NCBI GenBank assembly: GCA_024663395.1
Contig: JANFAH010000003.1
Span: 496,001-560,000, forward strand
Source: Pisolithus tinctorius
Taxonomy: Eukaryota; Basidiomycota; Agaricomycetes; Boletales; Pisolithaceae
DNA length: 64,000 nt
Direction: 5' to 3'
Shown here: piece after piece, positions 37,566-52,184 of the stretch
Layout of the letters: every line of letters starts with the position of its first letter
Position numbering within the stretch: position 1 is the first letter of the stretch
The notes under the pieces: model-generated
Told to the model about the DNA's origin: nothing
What the model saw: only the letters and a program-made list of their open reading frames with translations
Database searches by the model: none
Translations under genes and position numbers: made by a program

Positions 37566-38537
37566 CTACCCGTAAGTAGAGTTCAGGAATTGAAGTAAAT
37601 CCTGTCGATTGGCATCCATTTCCAAATCCTTTGAATCCTTGTGCACCTTCAATTTAATCTGTTCACATAGTGAGTTATCCAGTCGGATGAAGGTAGCCAC
37701 ACGTATGATGTACCTTTTTCCCGGTAAGGACACTGCGTCTTTCCTCTTTCTCTTTCCTCTTCTCCTTTTCTTTGCGCCGCCTCTCCTTGTCTCGCTCCTT
37801 TTCCTTGCGCTTCGATTTATGTCGCTTCTTTCCACGGCTCGGCGACCTAGAACGGGAGCGAGATCGTGACCTAGACCTAGAAGTATTACGGCTACGTTTT
37901 GCGGAGCGCCTGGCACTCCCACGATCCGAATCAATAGAGGAAATGGATGAATCAGGGGATGGAGAACGACGACGCCCGCTGGGAGTCTGATAAACATCGT
38001 ATATGCACCTTCGAATGTCAGTGTGGGGCAACAGAGGTAAGCTCTTCGACGTACCATGCTGCGACTTCTGTCCCTGCCTCGCGCCTGGTGGTGACGTCGT
38101 TGATACTCGGTTCGATCCTATAGGTCATCAAATTACAGTCCAACGAACCAAGATTGAAAACAAACCCTTTCAGGCTTCTCTACCCGTTCATCGCCATTTC
38201 TGCGTGAACGAGGGCTTCGCGACCTGGAGTGCCTCTCGTGGCGCCTACCACGGTCGCCGTCTCTCTCACGCCGGCTACGCCTCTCTGGCGAGCACGACCT
38301 ACTGTAGCCCCGCTCGCGCCCTGTAAATCCGAAGACGGAGTTTTATATATTTGAGTTTACAAATTATCAAAGATGTGGGTTGTCCCCCAAGGTTGCCATG
38401 ATTGATGCGTGGCAACCAGGAGAAAGAGATGGCAAGTCAGTTAGGAGATAGGAACTGTGCCAAAAGCCCTCACCATTTCGTCTATGATGATGCCAGCCAG
38501 ATCGTTCTTCGCGCTCTTCAACAGCGGACTCAGTCAT
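37566..38537 (-). CDS. RS-rich protein with conserved basic C-terminus
   Basis: Putative start MTESAVEEREE at 38,537, then an exon reading KNDLAGIIIDEMVRAFG in the next frame. An arginine/serine-rich region follows (38,310-38,170: GYSRSCSPERRSRRERDGD and HERHSRSRSPRSRRNGDE). The next exon (38,000-37,715) has SGRRRSPSPDSSISSIDSDR, a run of RS dipeptides, and a Lys/Glu/Arg-rich helix KEKERDKERRRKEKEKRKEK. It ends RRSVLTGKK, intron (GTACAT to ACAG, about 37,712-37,658), IKLKVHKDSKDLEMDANRQD, LLQFLNSTYG. The RS dipeptides suggest a nuclear, splicing-related role. The C-terminal IKLKV...MD.NR.DLLQFLNS block is what I recall from unnamed fungal homologues. No RNA-recognition motif is visible. The N-terminal exons are uncertain. 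Confidence 0.55.
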
Positions 38538-38939
38538 GGTGTGGAAGTAGGTAACAGGCAATCCGAGTGCCGAAGTCTTCGCACGGCACAAAATGCAATA
38601 CAATGCTGATTACGTCAGCCTCCCTCCACCCGCTTTCGCCTGGAACCAATGTGCACCCAGGAACTGCGAGGGATTTGCAGTTGCTGGGTGTACATTGTCT
38701 ACAAGTGTCGTGGGCCGGGGTGTACTTTGTCTATATGTGCGTGAGCCGAAACTGGCTAGTGTTGTGGGTCGATCATTGAGTACAGGTTTGCATATGTATG
38801 ACACGGGGCCAAATGCGGGCTATGTACATGTCCACTGCACAGCATGTCCCTAGGTGCTCAGCTGCTTGAAACCGTCCTCTTCCTCGTCGAATTGAACAAC
38901 GTACAATCAAACTCACATACCGTCTATATTTCTTTCTGA
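38538..38939. other. Intergenic promoter region, no gene seen
   Basis: Spacer between divergent genes. It contains several GGGTGTAC-type words at 38,690-38,730 but no clear element or coding frame. Confidence 0.35.
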
Positions 38940-41900
38940 ATGGCCCGCCAGCATTCAAAGAAGCACCATCTCTTCAAATGTTGGAAGTCTCGTTCCACAT
39001 CTAACCTTTCTTCGGTACGCCAATTTGTTCTTTTCGACCGAAGGTGTTTGTCGATAGCAAAAAAAATGGTTCCAGGGACCCGTCAGGCCCCTCAGAGGGT
39101 AGTGTCTCCACGACTGAAACATCTAGCAATGGTTTTCGGGGGACACTCGCCAGGATGAGGCGCCTCCATCAATCGAACCACAGTCAGTTGAGCTCCGTCA
39201 CTCCAGCGGTAGTCGGCGCAAGCACGAGTGGGGGAACACAGGAGCAACAGGGACAGTCCCAGGCAGTTCCATCTAAGGACGTATGTGACTTGCTGTGTCT
39301 GATTGAAAGCGCACTAACCAGGCCATCGGACAGAATCAAAAAGCGACCAACAGGGCAGAACCAGAACCTGCTCCAGAAAAGGACATTAATGATGCTGTAC
39401 AAGCATTCGACAATATGGATCCCGTGTCGCGTCTCGGCGAAGGAGCTGGAAACATCGTTGCCGACGCGAACATTGCTTTCACTGACATCCAAAACTTCAC
39501 CGCTACATATCTTCAACCTTTCCAAGTTTTCAATGACATTGTCACGACTCTTTCCAACGTAATCATTCCGTTTTCTGCTCATTTAGTTAGATGATGGAAT
39601 GCATGCACTAGGTCCACCCTATGCCCAGATTGCACTGGGGATTTTGACGGCCGCTTCTCAGGTACATTCCAAGTCTTACATGCGTCGCTCATCTCACGCG
39701 GGGTGGATTGTAGTTGCTCATGAAACAGCGAATTAGACAAAGCGGTGTCTGGTCTCCTGCAAACGATCCGAAGTGTTTACGAATTCCTTACCGAAGAGAT
39801 ACCATCAACAATATTGACAACATGAAAGATACCCTTGCGAAGATTGCACGGGTAATAAGCGACTCTGCACAGTTCATCAAAGACTATTCTGAAACGAAGA
39901 ATTTCTGTGAGTCTTATGTATGTCTTTTGGCACTACAAATTGATGCGATTCATTCTCAGGGAAAAGGACAGGGAAGAACATCGGTTCCAAAACGCAGGCC
40001 ATCGTTGATGACTACACCACAACGCTGAATGATTTGATGCAGCAGTACCGCGACCATGCGGTCCAGGATATTCAGATCAATGTGCACCGCGTATTGGAGG
40101 ACCTGAACCTTGAAGGCATGGCCTATGCTGGTGGCGCGGCCTTGACATGGCTAAGATATGCCTCGATGGCACGCGGACAGAGATTTTGCGGGAGATCATT
40201 AGCTGGATCGCTGATCCCGCATCGACGCCCCGTATCATGTGGCTCCAGGGGCAGGCCGGAAGAGGAAAGTCGGCCGTCGCACATACGATTGCTGCGTGGA
40301 TCAAGGACGCGGAGGACTCGGGTCCTGCTTTTGCTTCGCGCATGACAGGCTGGCGACACCGCGAGGAGAAGATTTTAACGACCATCGCTCGTGATCTGGC
40401 AGATCGTGACTCGGCATTTCGGCGAGCACTGCTGATGTCGTCTCAAAGGACCATTCTCTCAAAGCGACGCGAGACGCGACGCAGCAGTGGCAGCGACTCA
40501 TCTTGGAACCGCTGTCCAAGGTTAATAGAGAAATCGTTGGGAATGTAGTCGTGGTGATCGATGCATTGATGAAAGCGGGACGGACGCATCAAGGAGTCGT
40601 ATCCTGTCCCTTCTTGCGTCTGAGGAAGCCGCACATCTGCCGCTAATTTCCGCATTCTTCTGACATCCAGGCTGTTGCCGGATATCGAGGAAGCCTTCAA
40701 CGATTGCCAACATGTAACAGTAACTTCTCTCGATGGGGTCCCCCTGGCGTCTGCTAAGCGTGATATCCATCTATTCGTTTCTAACGAACTCTGTCACCGC
40801 CGCTTCAAGGATACCATTGGGCCCAAGGAGATAGATCAGATTACTCAGAAGTCCGACGGCCTGTTTCAATGGGCAAGTTGGCTTGTGAGTTCATCAAGCG
40901 GAAAAGCGCCGGACGAACTCTGAGGGAGCGCTTCGACGATATAATTGCTCTTCGGTCTGGAGAGGGGGGACACTTTTGGACAAAACTTACACGATATTGG
41001 AGAGTGCTACCACCGACGAACCGGATCACTGGCTCGGTTCCGTTCCGTGATGCGACAAATACTGACAACGTTGGTGCCGCTGCCTATGTCGACGTTGCAA
41101 TCATGCGCAAGAACTTTCCCAACGAGGAGGACCACTATGATGTTGTTGTCATCCTGGAGTTCATGGCACCAGTGTTGAGTGGTATCACTGACTCTTCCCC
41201 GTTCGCCCTCTCCATGCATCTTTTCCTGACTTCCTGACGGATCGTCACGGAGTGGGAACTACTTCATCACACCTCTGGGGCATATGACCTAGCCTTCGCC
41301 TCGCTGCAGATTCTGTGTAAGGAGCTGCAATTCAACATTTGCGGACTAGAAAGCTCCTACTTCAGCAACTCTGAAGTCCCTGATTACAACAAAAAATAGA
41401 CAAATTCATCACACGCCATCTATCCTATTCGTGTCAATTCTGGGCCCAACATCTGCAGACGACTACCTTTGACTTGGATCTTGCAAAGTTAGTGGCAATT
41501 ATTGTGGGGAGTGAAAAAATTCTGTTCTGGCTGGAGACTCTGAGCATATTGGGGAGTTGGGAAAAGCTGTGGATGCTCTGATCTGCACTGCAACATGGCT
41601 ACTAGTGAGTAATCTACACTTGGATTCACATAACATGCCCTAACATCAAATCAAAAGGACCAGCCAGGGTTTGAAGATACATTAGGAATGGTACAAGATG
41701 GGATCAAGTTGATTCGGAACTTTGGTGGTGCAATCTCACACAGTGCTCCACATCTCTACATTTCTGCATTGCCATTCACTCCTTCAAACACAAGACTATC
41801 AAAAATTCTCTTGCCAAAATTCTGCCAACTTCTTGGAGTTCCTGTGGGAGGGCTAAAGGATGGACAGCTACCCAGCTAGCCTTAGAGCATGCCAGTGTGG

Positions 41901-44059
41901 TTACTTCAGTTGCATTCTCCCCTGATGGCAAGAGGATTGTCTCAGGGTCACATGACAACACCTGAGGATCTGGGATGCTGAGGGAGGTGTGCAGATTGGC
42001 AGCCCTCTTGAGGGGCATACTGATTGGGTCCAGTCAGTTGCATTCTCTCCTGATGGCAAGAGAGTTGTCTCAGGGTCAAGTGACAAACTGTGAGGGTTGG
42101 GATGCTGAGAGGGGTATGCAGATTGACAGCCCTCTTCATGGGCACACTGGTCTGGTCAGATCAGTTGTATTCTCCCTGATGGCAAGAGGATTGTCTCAGG
42201 GTCAAGACAAGACTGTGAGGATCTGGGATGCTGAGAGGGGAGTGCAGATTGGCAGCCCTCTTGAGGGGCATACTGGTAGGTCTGTCAGTTACATTCTCCC
42301 CTGATGGCAAGAGGATTGTCTCAGGGTCACATGACAAGACTGTGAGGATTTGGGATGCTGAGGGAGGTGTGCAGATTGGCAGCCCACTTGAGGGGCATGT
42401 GATTGGGTCCTATCAGTTGCATTCTCCCCTGATGGCAAGAGGATTGTCTCAGGGTCAAAAGATAAGACTGTGAGGGTCTGGGATGCTGGAAGGGGTGTGC
42501 AGGATGGCAGCCCACTTCAGGGACATACTGATTGTGTCCAGTCAGTTGCATTCTCCCTGACAGCAAGAGGATTGTCTCAGGATCATGTGATGATACTGTG
42601 AGGATCTGGGATGCTGAGAGAGGTGTGCAGATTGGTAGCCCTCTTCAAGGGCATGGTGATGTGGTCTGTTCAGTTGGATTCTCCCCTGATGGCAAGAGGA
42701 TTGTCTCAGGGTCAGATGATTACACTGTGAGGATCTGGGATGCTGAGGGATGTAGGCAGGTTGGAACCCTTGTTCAGGGACATGCTGGTGTCATCTGCTC
42801 CATTGCACTCTCCCCTGATGGCAAGAGGATTGTGTCAGGGTCAGAAGACAAGACTGTGAGGATCTGGGATGCTGAGGAGGTGTGCAGATTGGCAGCCCTC
42901 TTGAGGGGCATACTGGTAAGGTCAAGTCAGTTGCATTCTCCCCTGATGGCAAGAGGATTGTCTCAGGGTCAGATGACACCACTGTGAGGATCTGGGATGC
43001 TGAGGGAGCTGTGCAGATTGGCAGCCCTCTTCATGGGGCATAGTGATTGGGTTCAGTCAGTTGCATTCTCCCCTGATGGGGAGAGAATTGTCTCAGGGTC
43101 ATATGACAACACTGTGAGGATCTGGGATGCTGAGCAAAGGGTTCAGATATACTGTCTTCCTCCAGGGCATACTGCTCCAGTGCACAGTTGCATTCTCCCC
43201 TGATGGCAAGAGGATTGTCTCAGGGTCAAATGACAATACTGTGAGGGTTGGGATGCTGAGGGATGTGTGCAGGTTGGAGCCCACTTCATGGGCATGAGTA
43301 TTGGGTTCAGTCAGTTGCATTCTCCCCTGATGGCAAGAGGATTGTCTCTGGGTCACATGACAAGACTGTGAGGATTTGGGATGCTGAGAGAGGTGTGCAG
43401 ATTGGCAGCCCACTTGAGGGGCATGTTGATGCTGTCTGGTCAGTTGCATTCTCCCCTGATGGGCAGAAGATTGTCTCAGGGTCAGATGACAAGAGGGAGA
43501 ATTTGGGATGCTAAGGAGGGGTTCAGATCTACTGTCTTCCCCAGGGGCATACTGGTGCAGTGAGCACAGTTGCATTCTCCCCTGATGGAAAGAGGGTTAT
43601 CTCAGGATCATTTGACTATACCATGAGGGTATGGGATACCCAGATCTATGAGGATATGATCACCAGCCATCAAAAGATGAAGTTGTCTGCATACTATCCA
43701 GAAGGTGAGAACTACATAGCTGTTATGTATGTATTGTTACTCAAGTAATTTCAAGGCTTTAAACCCCACCCCATTTGCTTTTCTCAGTGCCTTCACATGC
43801 ACTGCATGACAGTGAACAACTCCTTGATGGGTTCCAACCTGAATGTTGATGGTTGGCTTGAGCCAGTCAAGCTTCATCCTGATGGATGGTTCAGGGGTCC
43901 AAAGGGAGGGCTGTTGCTTTGGTTGCCACCATCATTTTGGAAACCATTTATTCAAGTTGCAACAAAGTTGTGATTCCAAGTGATTGTTGTACAGAGCTGG
44001 ACTTGGGCCACATGGTTCATGGAGATAAGTGGCACAAGTGTCTGAAGACAGATGCCTGA
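38940..44059 (+). CDS. NACHT-WD40 NLR-like STAND protein (copy 2)
   Basis: Paralogue of the gene at 5,105. The start (38,940) gives [21 protein letters not shown] helical bundle follows: [20 protein letters not shown] and [20 protein letters not shown] (39,390-39,550), [16 protein letters not shown], and [18 protein letters not shown]. The NACHT domain has [20 protein letters not shown] then [20 protein letters not shown] (Walker A, about 40,244) and a Walker-B-like VVVIDAL.DESG (40,548-40,580). [16 protein letters not shown] (40,830), a linker with LISGVTDS-type and [13 protein letters not shown] (41,749) blocks, 14 WD40 units (41,890-43,640) and the cap [20 protein letters not shown]...[15 protein letters not shown] complete it. 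Several frame breaks fall in the NACHT part (40,340; 40,460; 40,570; 40,660; 40,880; 41,000) and in the WD array. From about 41,460 the gene has essentially no CpG, unlike its 5' half. Confidence 0.85.
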
Positions 44060-44672
44060 ATATACAGCCTAGATACATTGTATTGTTTAAAAAAATTCCC
44101 TTGAAGCTGCTTGTATATTCATTGCTTTAGCAGCTTTTTCACTTAATAAACACTTGTCTGATCTTCAGGGACAGGATATCTTGTGCAATGAAAATGGATC
44201 TTAAAATGATTTCAGTGGTACATCATTCAAGGTTTGCAGACAGCATAGAGAATACCTGCAATAGCAGCTCTGCACATTTCAGAGGGCCAGCCATTCACCA
44301 TTGCTCTACAACATAGTTAATAATGTTCATAGCCAAGCCATGGAAATGAGTGCAAGCAGGAATGATCAGGAGTCAGCCTGAGGTCATACTCAGGCACTCA
44401 AAAATGTCCACTATTGATGAGGGAGAAACACTTGGTCTTTGGCACCTACAATGGCATTTGAAAGGATTGGTGGCACCATGCAAAAGAAACCAAACAGAAA
44501 AGGTTCCTTGGTGATGGCAAGCAGCCATGCAGATGCTTGAGCACTTTTGATGTGCTGCATTTGTATTTGATGGGCATTCTCCCCATAAGATGATATCCTG
44601 AGGAATGATCACATGTATCCAAGGTAGGTGACAAATGAGTTGTATCCTCCAAGGGCACCAGAGATCATGAGA
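41462..44672. other. CpG-free island
   Basis: In these 3,211 bases I find a single CpG (41,715-41,716), and none in the 2,956 bases from 41,717 to 44,672. The next CpG is at 44,673. GpC, TpG and CpA are all frequent, so this is specific to CpG. The flanks have ordinary CpG density: several per 60-base line before 41,280 and after 44,700. The island covers the linker, all WD40 units, the C-terminal cap and about 600 bases of 3' flank. Confidence 0.95.
41881..43640 (+). repeat. WD40 repeat array, 14 near-identical 129-bp units (NLR copy 2)
   Basis: There are fourteen units with period about 129 bases. The word GATGGCAAGAGGATTGTCTC or a close variant recurs at about 41,924, 42,052, 42,178, 42,303, 42,432, 42,558, 42,689, 42,818, 42,944, 43,075, 43,202, 43,330, 43,458 and 43,583. 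Units encode [28 protein letters not shown] and GVQIGSPL, and many differ at only a few bases. The last unit ([14 protein letters not shown]) is the most diverged. Single-base losses, often in C or T runs (CTCCCTG for CTCCCCTG), break several units. Arginine is AGG or AGA throughout and no CpG occurs. Confidence 0.92.
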
Positions 44673-45724
44673 CGAGTGTATAAGCCCCTGTTTGTAAGAT
44701 TCACAAGAATTAGAGCATTCGATCAACAGACCGTGGAAGAGCAATCAAACTCTAGGATTCGGGTCTCCTGACATTGGATTCAAAGGGGGCCAGTACGTAA
44801 GTCAGGACAAAGACGCGGCTATACTACTCAAATTTCATACCTTCTGGATGCCGAAGTTGAACGTTAAATGAATGCCGCCGGTCGGCATTCTCTGGCCGAG
44901 GCTTGGTGCGGCATGGAATCACCATTTGGCTATTAAAGATTAAACGCTAGGGACGGCCCAAAGCGTCCTCCTCGCGGAAAGTTCTCGCCGAAATATACAA
45001 ACGAACTTCAAAAACGCGACCCTCCCCTTCGCCCTCGCCTTGTCACGGCCAATGATGACCGCATATGCAGAATTCGACCCACCTGCGATGTGCTGAACTT
45101 GAGTGTGGACCACAGACACGAAGATGTCACTCGATCTTTGCTTCAGTAGTGCTATGTACTTATTTGTTTAACGTTTACTTTTATCAGTCAGGTTCTCATC
45201 CGGATTGCATGCAGAAAAACGATACTGCTTACTACTACTGTTCTCGCGCCGGCGGTAGCGAGTAATCTCTTTCTTTCTTTCATTTGCGAATGTCGCATTG
45301 CCTATTCCAACGGAACCGATGTCGTGGAACTCACGGTTCCAATGGCCTATCGCCCTCGGCCCTTGGTGACATGCTGCGATACAAGGTTAAGAGGGCAAGT
45401 CGACTTCTGACTTGGTGGGTCCGAGACGATGGATCACGGATATTGCTTCAAACACGATTCCACGCCGAGAACGTGAGCTCGTCTCGCTATGAGTTGGCAA
45501 TGGCATTCCGGGATTAGGAACCCGCACGGAAATGTGAACTGGGCAAGAATGTGCATCCGCACCATTGTTCGCAGATGCCCAAAAAGGAAACTGCTGTGTT
45601 GGGTTGAAGCACCCTATCAACGCCCGGATTCCCGACACATAAAAAGATCCTTGTTTTCTTCTTACCACCCCTTGCTGCATTCCCCCCACCTCCATCCCAC
45701 TCTTTTTCGTCTCTCTTTCTTACA
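44060..45724. other. Non-coding stretch; possible degraded coding remnant at 44,160-44,750
   Basis: The first 610 bases belong to the CpG-free island. On the minus strand 44,373-44,744 stays open for 123 codons with shifting frames such as IPQDIILWGECPSN, AQASAWLLAITKEPFLFGF and THFHGLAMNIINYVVEQW. This suggests a decayed coding sequence, possibly transposon-related, but I cannot name a family. From 45,060 onwards the DNA is ordinary and includes the promoter of the next gene. Confidence 0.35.
45637..45724 (+). promoter_or_regulatory. TATA-like element and pyrimidine-rich leader of the glycopeptide gene
   Basis: ACATAAAAAG at 45,637-45,646 is about 80 bases before the start codon. A strongly C/T-biased tract (45,650-45,722) follows, broken by few purines. 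This arrangement is common upstream of well-expressed fungal genes for secreted proteins. The call is inference from position and composition only. Confidence 0.35.
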
Positions 45725-46945
45725 ATGAGACCTTCTCTCGTTTTGGCTTTCGTCATTTCCTTCTTTTTTACTGTCGGGGCCAGTGCAGAATCGCATACCA
45801 TCAAATTTGTCAATCAGTGCGTTGCGTGTCTGCAACGACTCGCTCTTCGCTGACATTTTATATCTCAGGTGTGGATATGGTACAGTAAGTGTGCTTAGAA
45901 CGAGTTGACTACGCCCACATAGCGTCATCACTTGCCTTCAGCCAGCTTTGGTACTCAATGGCAACAACGTCCTTAGTGGCGACCAGTACACGAGTAGCGG
46001 TCCGTTCTCAGGCATCGCGTGAGTACCCGCATTGCACATTACACCTGCATGGAACTCAATTATTTTCTCAGATATTTGCAGACAGGTGAGGAATACACGC
46101 CGCCGTCGTAATCTCCGCGGCTGAGCATGCCAACAGGCTACTGCAATACCAACGGAGAAAACTGCACGCTCGTAGAAATGACCCTGATAAACCCAACATG
46201 TGCGGGATGTGGTTCTAGCGCCGACATTTCCTTGATAGCTCCGTGAGTATAGTCAGGTTTACATTGCATCTTACGTTGACATTTGTTGACGAATTTCATT
46301 ATAGCCATGCCTACAGTGTCGAGTCGTCCTTCTCGTGAGCACACATAAAGCTATCATCTGTTTTACGGTGTTCTGAAAGTACTACTTAGGTATTACAGCG
46401 GCTGTGATGGCGTTGGTCAAACCTGTGCGTTTACGGTCGTTCACGCGTATTAAACCCTTCGTTATGTAACCTCTATCCAGGCGCAAGTCCAAACTGCACC
46501 CAGAACGCTTTTTTCGTCCCCACTGACAACTTTGTGCAAAAGGAATGTCAAGCTACCGATGTGAGCGATTGATCCATTTGCAGTGTTGTATGGACATTTT
46601 GGTTTAACAGCGCCCTCTAGGTTGACCTCCTGATATCGTTTTGTGTGGAAGCTTCCGGTTTAGTTGGCGGGTCGAGCTCAGCCTCTTCCGCTACTCCGAA
46701 TGCACCGACATCGACTGTCGTGAGTGCAACGCCGAATCGCAGCCAACTCCCACGCCAAGCCCATCAACTACCAGTCATTCTTCTACCACAATTCTTCGAC
46801 ACCGAAGTCCACCCCTACGGCAATCTCTGCGGCCTCCACGGGACAACAATGTACCGCGGGTTCTAGGCGCAAGCGTCAGGTCAAACGCGGTCCGGAAAGC
46901 GCTCGTCGCCGCCGCCACGCCAAGAGCTCGCCTCACCAAGCATGA
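45725..46945 (+). CDS. Secreted thaumatin-like 'glycopeptide' protein
   Basis: It begins with a signal peptide, MRPSLVLAFVISFFFTVGAS, then AESHTIKFVNQ, CGYG, LNGNNVLSGDQYTSSGPFSG, YLQTGYCNTNGENCTLVEMT, LINPTCAGCGSSADISLI, PHAYSVESSF, YYSGCDGVGQTC, PNCTQNAFFVPTDNFVQKEC and VDLLISFC. Each piece is a short exon, with introns of about 50-60 nt between them (seven or so). Paired cysteines and an N-glycosylation site (NCT) are visible. The order matches the basidiomycete 'glycopeptide' family, small secreted proteins with a thaumatin-like core. Past the core is a Ser/Thr-rich tail with one or more frame breaks (46,660-46,850) and a basic end RRKRQVKRGPESARRRRHAK. Likely cell-wall associated; no enzyme activity is known for the family. 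Confidence 0.75.
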
Positions 46946-47337
46946 CTTCTTCGTAGCGGTTATTGATAACTGTTATGCGAAGCTGGCGCTCGCCCTATTA
47001 TGATTTTCGACTCGCGTTTTTAACCCTCTAGATTTTAGTGCACGTCCAGTTCCGGTTCTCTTCCATGTTGTACTCTAACTTTGGCCACGCGAGCAGTCGT
47101 GCCACAGAAGGTCACAGGTGACCGTCTCCATTCATTGTACATTCTTGTCCACGAGGCTGCTGACCCTTGACGGGTTTCGCTCTGTAGCTCCATACCATGT
47201 TTTACGTACATCACGTATTGTTTGATACATAGAATCATGTACACGATGGCTACAGATAACGTCGTTTCATAGAATGCAAGTAGCCGTTCTTGTTGTTCGA
47301 AGTCATACGGGCCTGCATCTACCACCGGAGAATTGCA
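46946..47337. other. Intergenic region between convergent genes
   Basis: It contains the 3' flanks of two converging genes. No frame with protein-like features and no repeat seen. Confidence 0.4.
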
Positions 47338-51091
<3,754 letters not shown>

Positions 51092-51736
51092 ATGCAGACC
51101 ATCTCCCCCATCGCCATAACCTTCGTCGACGGCTGCGAGCGTCCTCGAGGTCGCTGCTCTCTTTCTTCCATCTGCTCGCCGTGCCTCCCACGGCCAATCC
51201 CAAACTCTTACTGGGCCACACCTCTTCTGCTCGCTTGCGAATACCCCTGGTCTCCATTCGAAAGGTCCACCGTGCAGAAGCTTGACAAGCTTCTAGCAGC
51301 CGGTGTCCGCACCTTCATCGATCTCACCGAATGTGGTGAACTCTCCCCATACTACCCTCACCTCCCCGCTCTAGTCAGTGCACATGGCATCGACATCTCG
51401 GAAATCGAGTACCACCAATTCCCGATCCATGACCGATCCCTACCCGAGTCTAAGGAGTATATGTTCCACATCCTTAGCGTCCTCCGGGACAACCAGAAAC
51501 GGGGTCGCATCTCTGCTGTGCATTGTCGCGGAGGTATTGGGAGAACCGGCATGGTTGTCGGCTGCTGGCTGGTCGAGTCTGAGACGGCGAAGAGCGGGGA
51601 GGAAGCTCTCCGTATAGTCGCCGATAAATGGAAGACGGTGGAGAAGTGCAAGCGGTACCCAAACAGCCCAGAGACTGGCCCCCAGTTCGAATTTGTCAAA
51701 AACTTCCGCCCTCGTATGGGTATGGAAGTCGCATGA
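51092..51736 (+). CDS. Dual-specificity / tyrosine phosphatase-like protein
   Basis: A single intact exon encodes 214 residues. The phosphatase core is visible: LDKLLAAGVRTFIDLTECGE (residues 63-82), YHQFPIHDRSLPE with the likely general-acid Asp (around residue 112), and the P-loop AVHCRGGIGRTGMVV (residues 143-157). The last is the HC-X5-R signature whose cysteine forms the phospho-intermediate. A helical tail follows with EEALRIVADKWKTVEKCKRY and PNSPETGPQFEFV. No signal peptide or membrane segment. Similar 'protein-tyrosine phosphatase-like' proteins are single-exon genes in other basidiomycetes. The substrate is unknown. Confidence 0.85.
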   Translation: MQTISPIAITFVDGCERPRGRCSLSSICSPCLPRPIPNSYWATPLLLACEYPWSPFERSTVQKLDKLLAAGVRTFIDLTECGELSPYYPHLPALVSAHGIDISEIEYHQFPIHDRSLPESKEYMFHILSVLRDNQKRGRISAVHCRGGIGRTGMVVGCWLVESETAKSGEEALRIVADKWKTVEKCKRYPNSPETGPQFEFVKNFRPRMGMEVA

Positions 51737-52184
51737 GCGATGTCTCGCGCATAGTCTTGCTCTGTTTCTGTGAGTAGTCTATTCGATTTCACTTGTCACT
51801 TGACACTAACTTTTCACGCCTAGTCTTCCATGGATTATTCTTTGGGACCCCTCGATGCAGTCAATGTAAAACATTGCATCTACGCAGGGATTAGATCTAG
51901 TTCAACTTCTTTGGGACGATGGGCGCACAGTAGTATACCCTGCGGATGCTTTGGATACATGTCTACGGACAAATACCTACATACCACAATGATACCCGCT
52001 GTTTCCACAACGACCGATAGTCCGACACGTCCGAAGTGATCTACGGGTCGCTCTGTGAAATGATCCCAACAATTTGATGGTCATCAACATCATAAACACA
52101 GCTCACACAGCAATGTCTGGCATCATGTAACTTAAGAGAGTACGAACGGTCTCGGCGAATTATCTCTTATCGCTTCTGCTTGCT
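51737..52184. other. Intergenic region, no gene seen
   Basis: Contains the 3' flank of the phosphatase and the promoter side of the hydrolase. The only forward frame (51,830-52,039) has no recognisable features. Confidence 0.4.

Noticed and set aside
37675..38031. SR-type splicing factor proper
   Set aside because: RS dipeptides are present but no RNA-recognition motif can be read in the flanking exons, so only 'RS-rich protein' is claimed.
41881..43640. Regular about 129-bp repeats that could be mistaken for a CRISPR or satellite array
   Set aside because: Units are translated in frame as WD40 motifs and have no spacer structure; they are part of the NLR gene.
41462..44672. Simple repeat-induced point mutation (one burst of C-to-T) as the cause of CpG loss
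   Set aside because: Arginine codons survive as AGG/AGA and WD motifs remain intact. A burst of C-to-T changes would have left Trp/Gln/Cys replacements and TAG/TGA stops from CAG/CGA; the breaks seen are indels.
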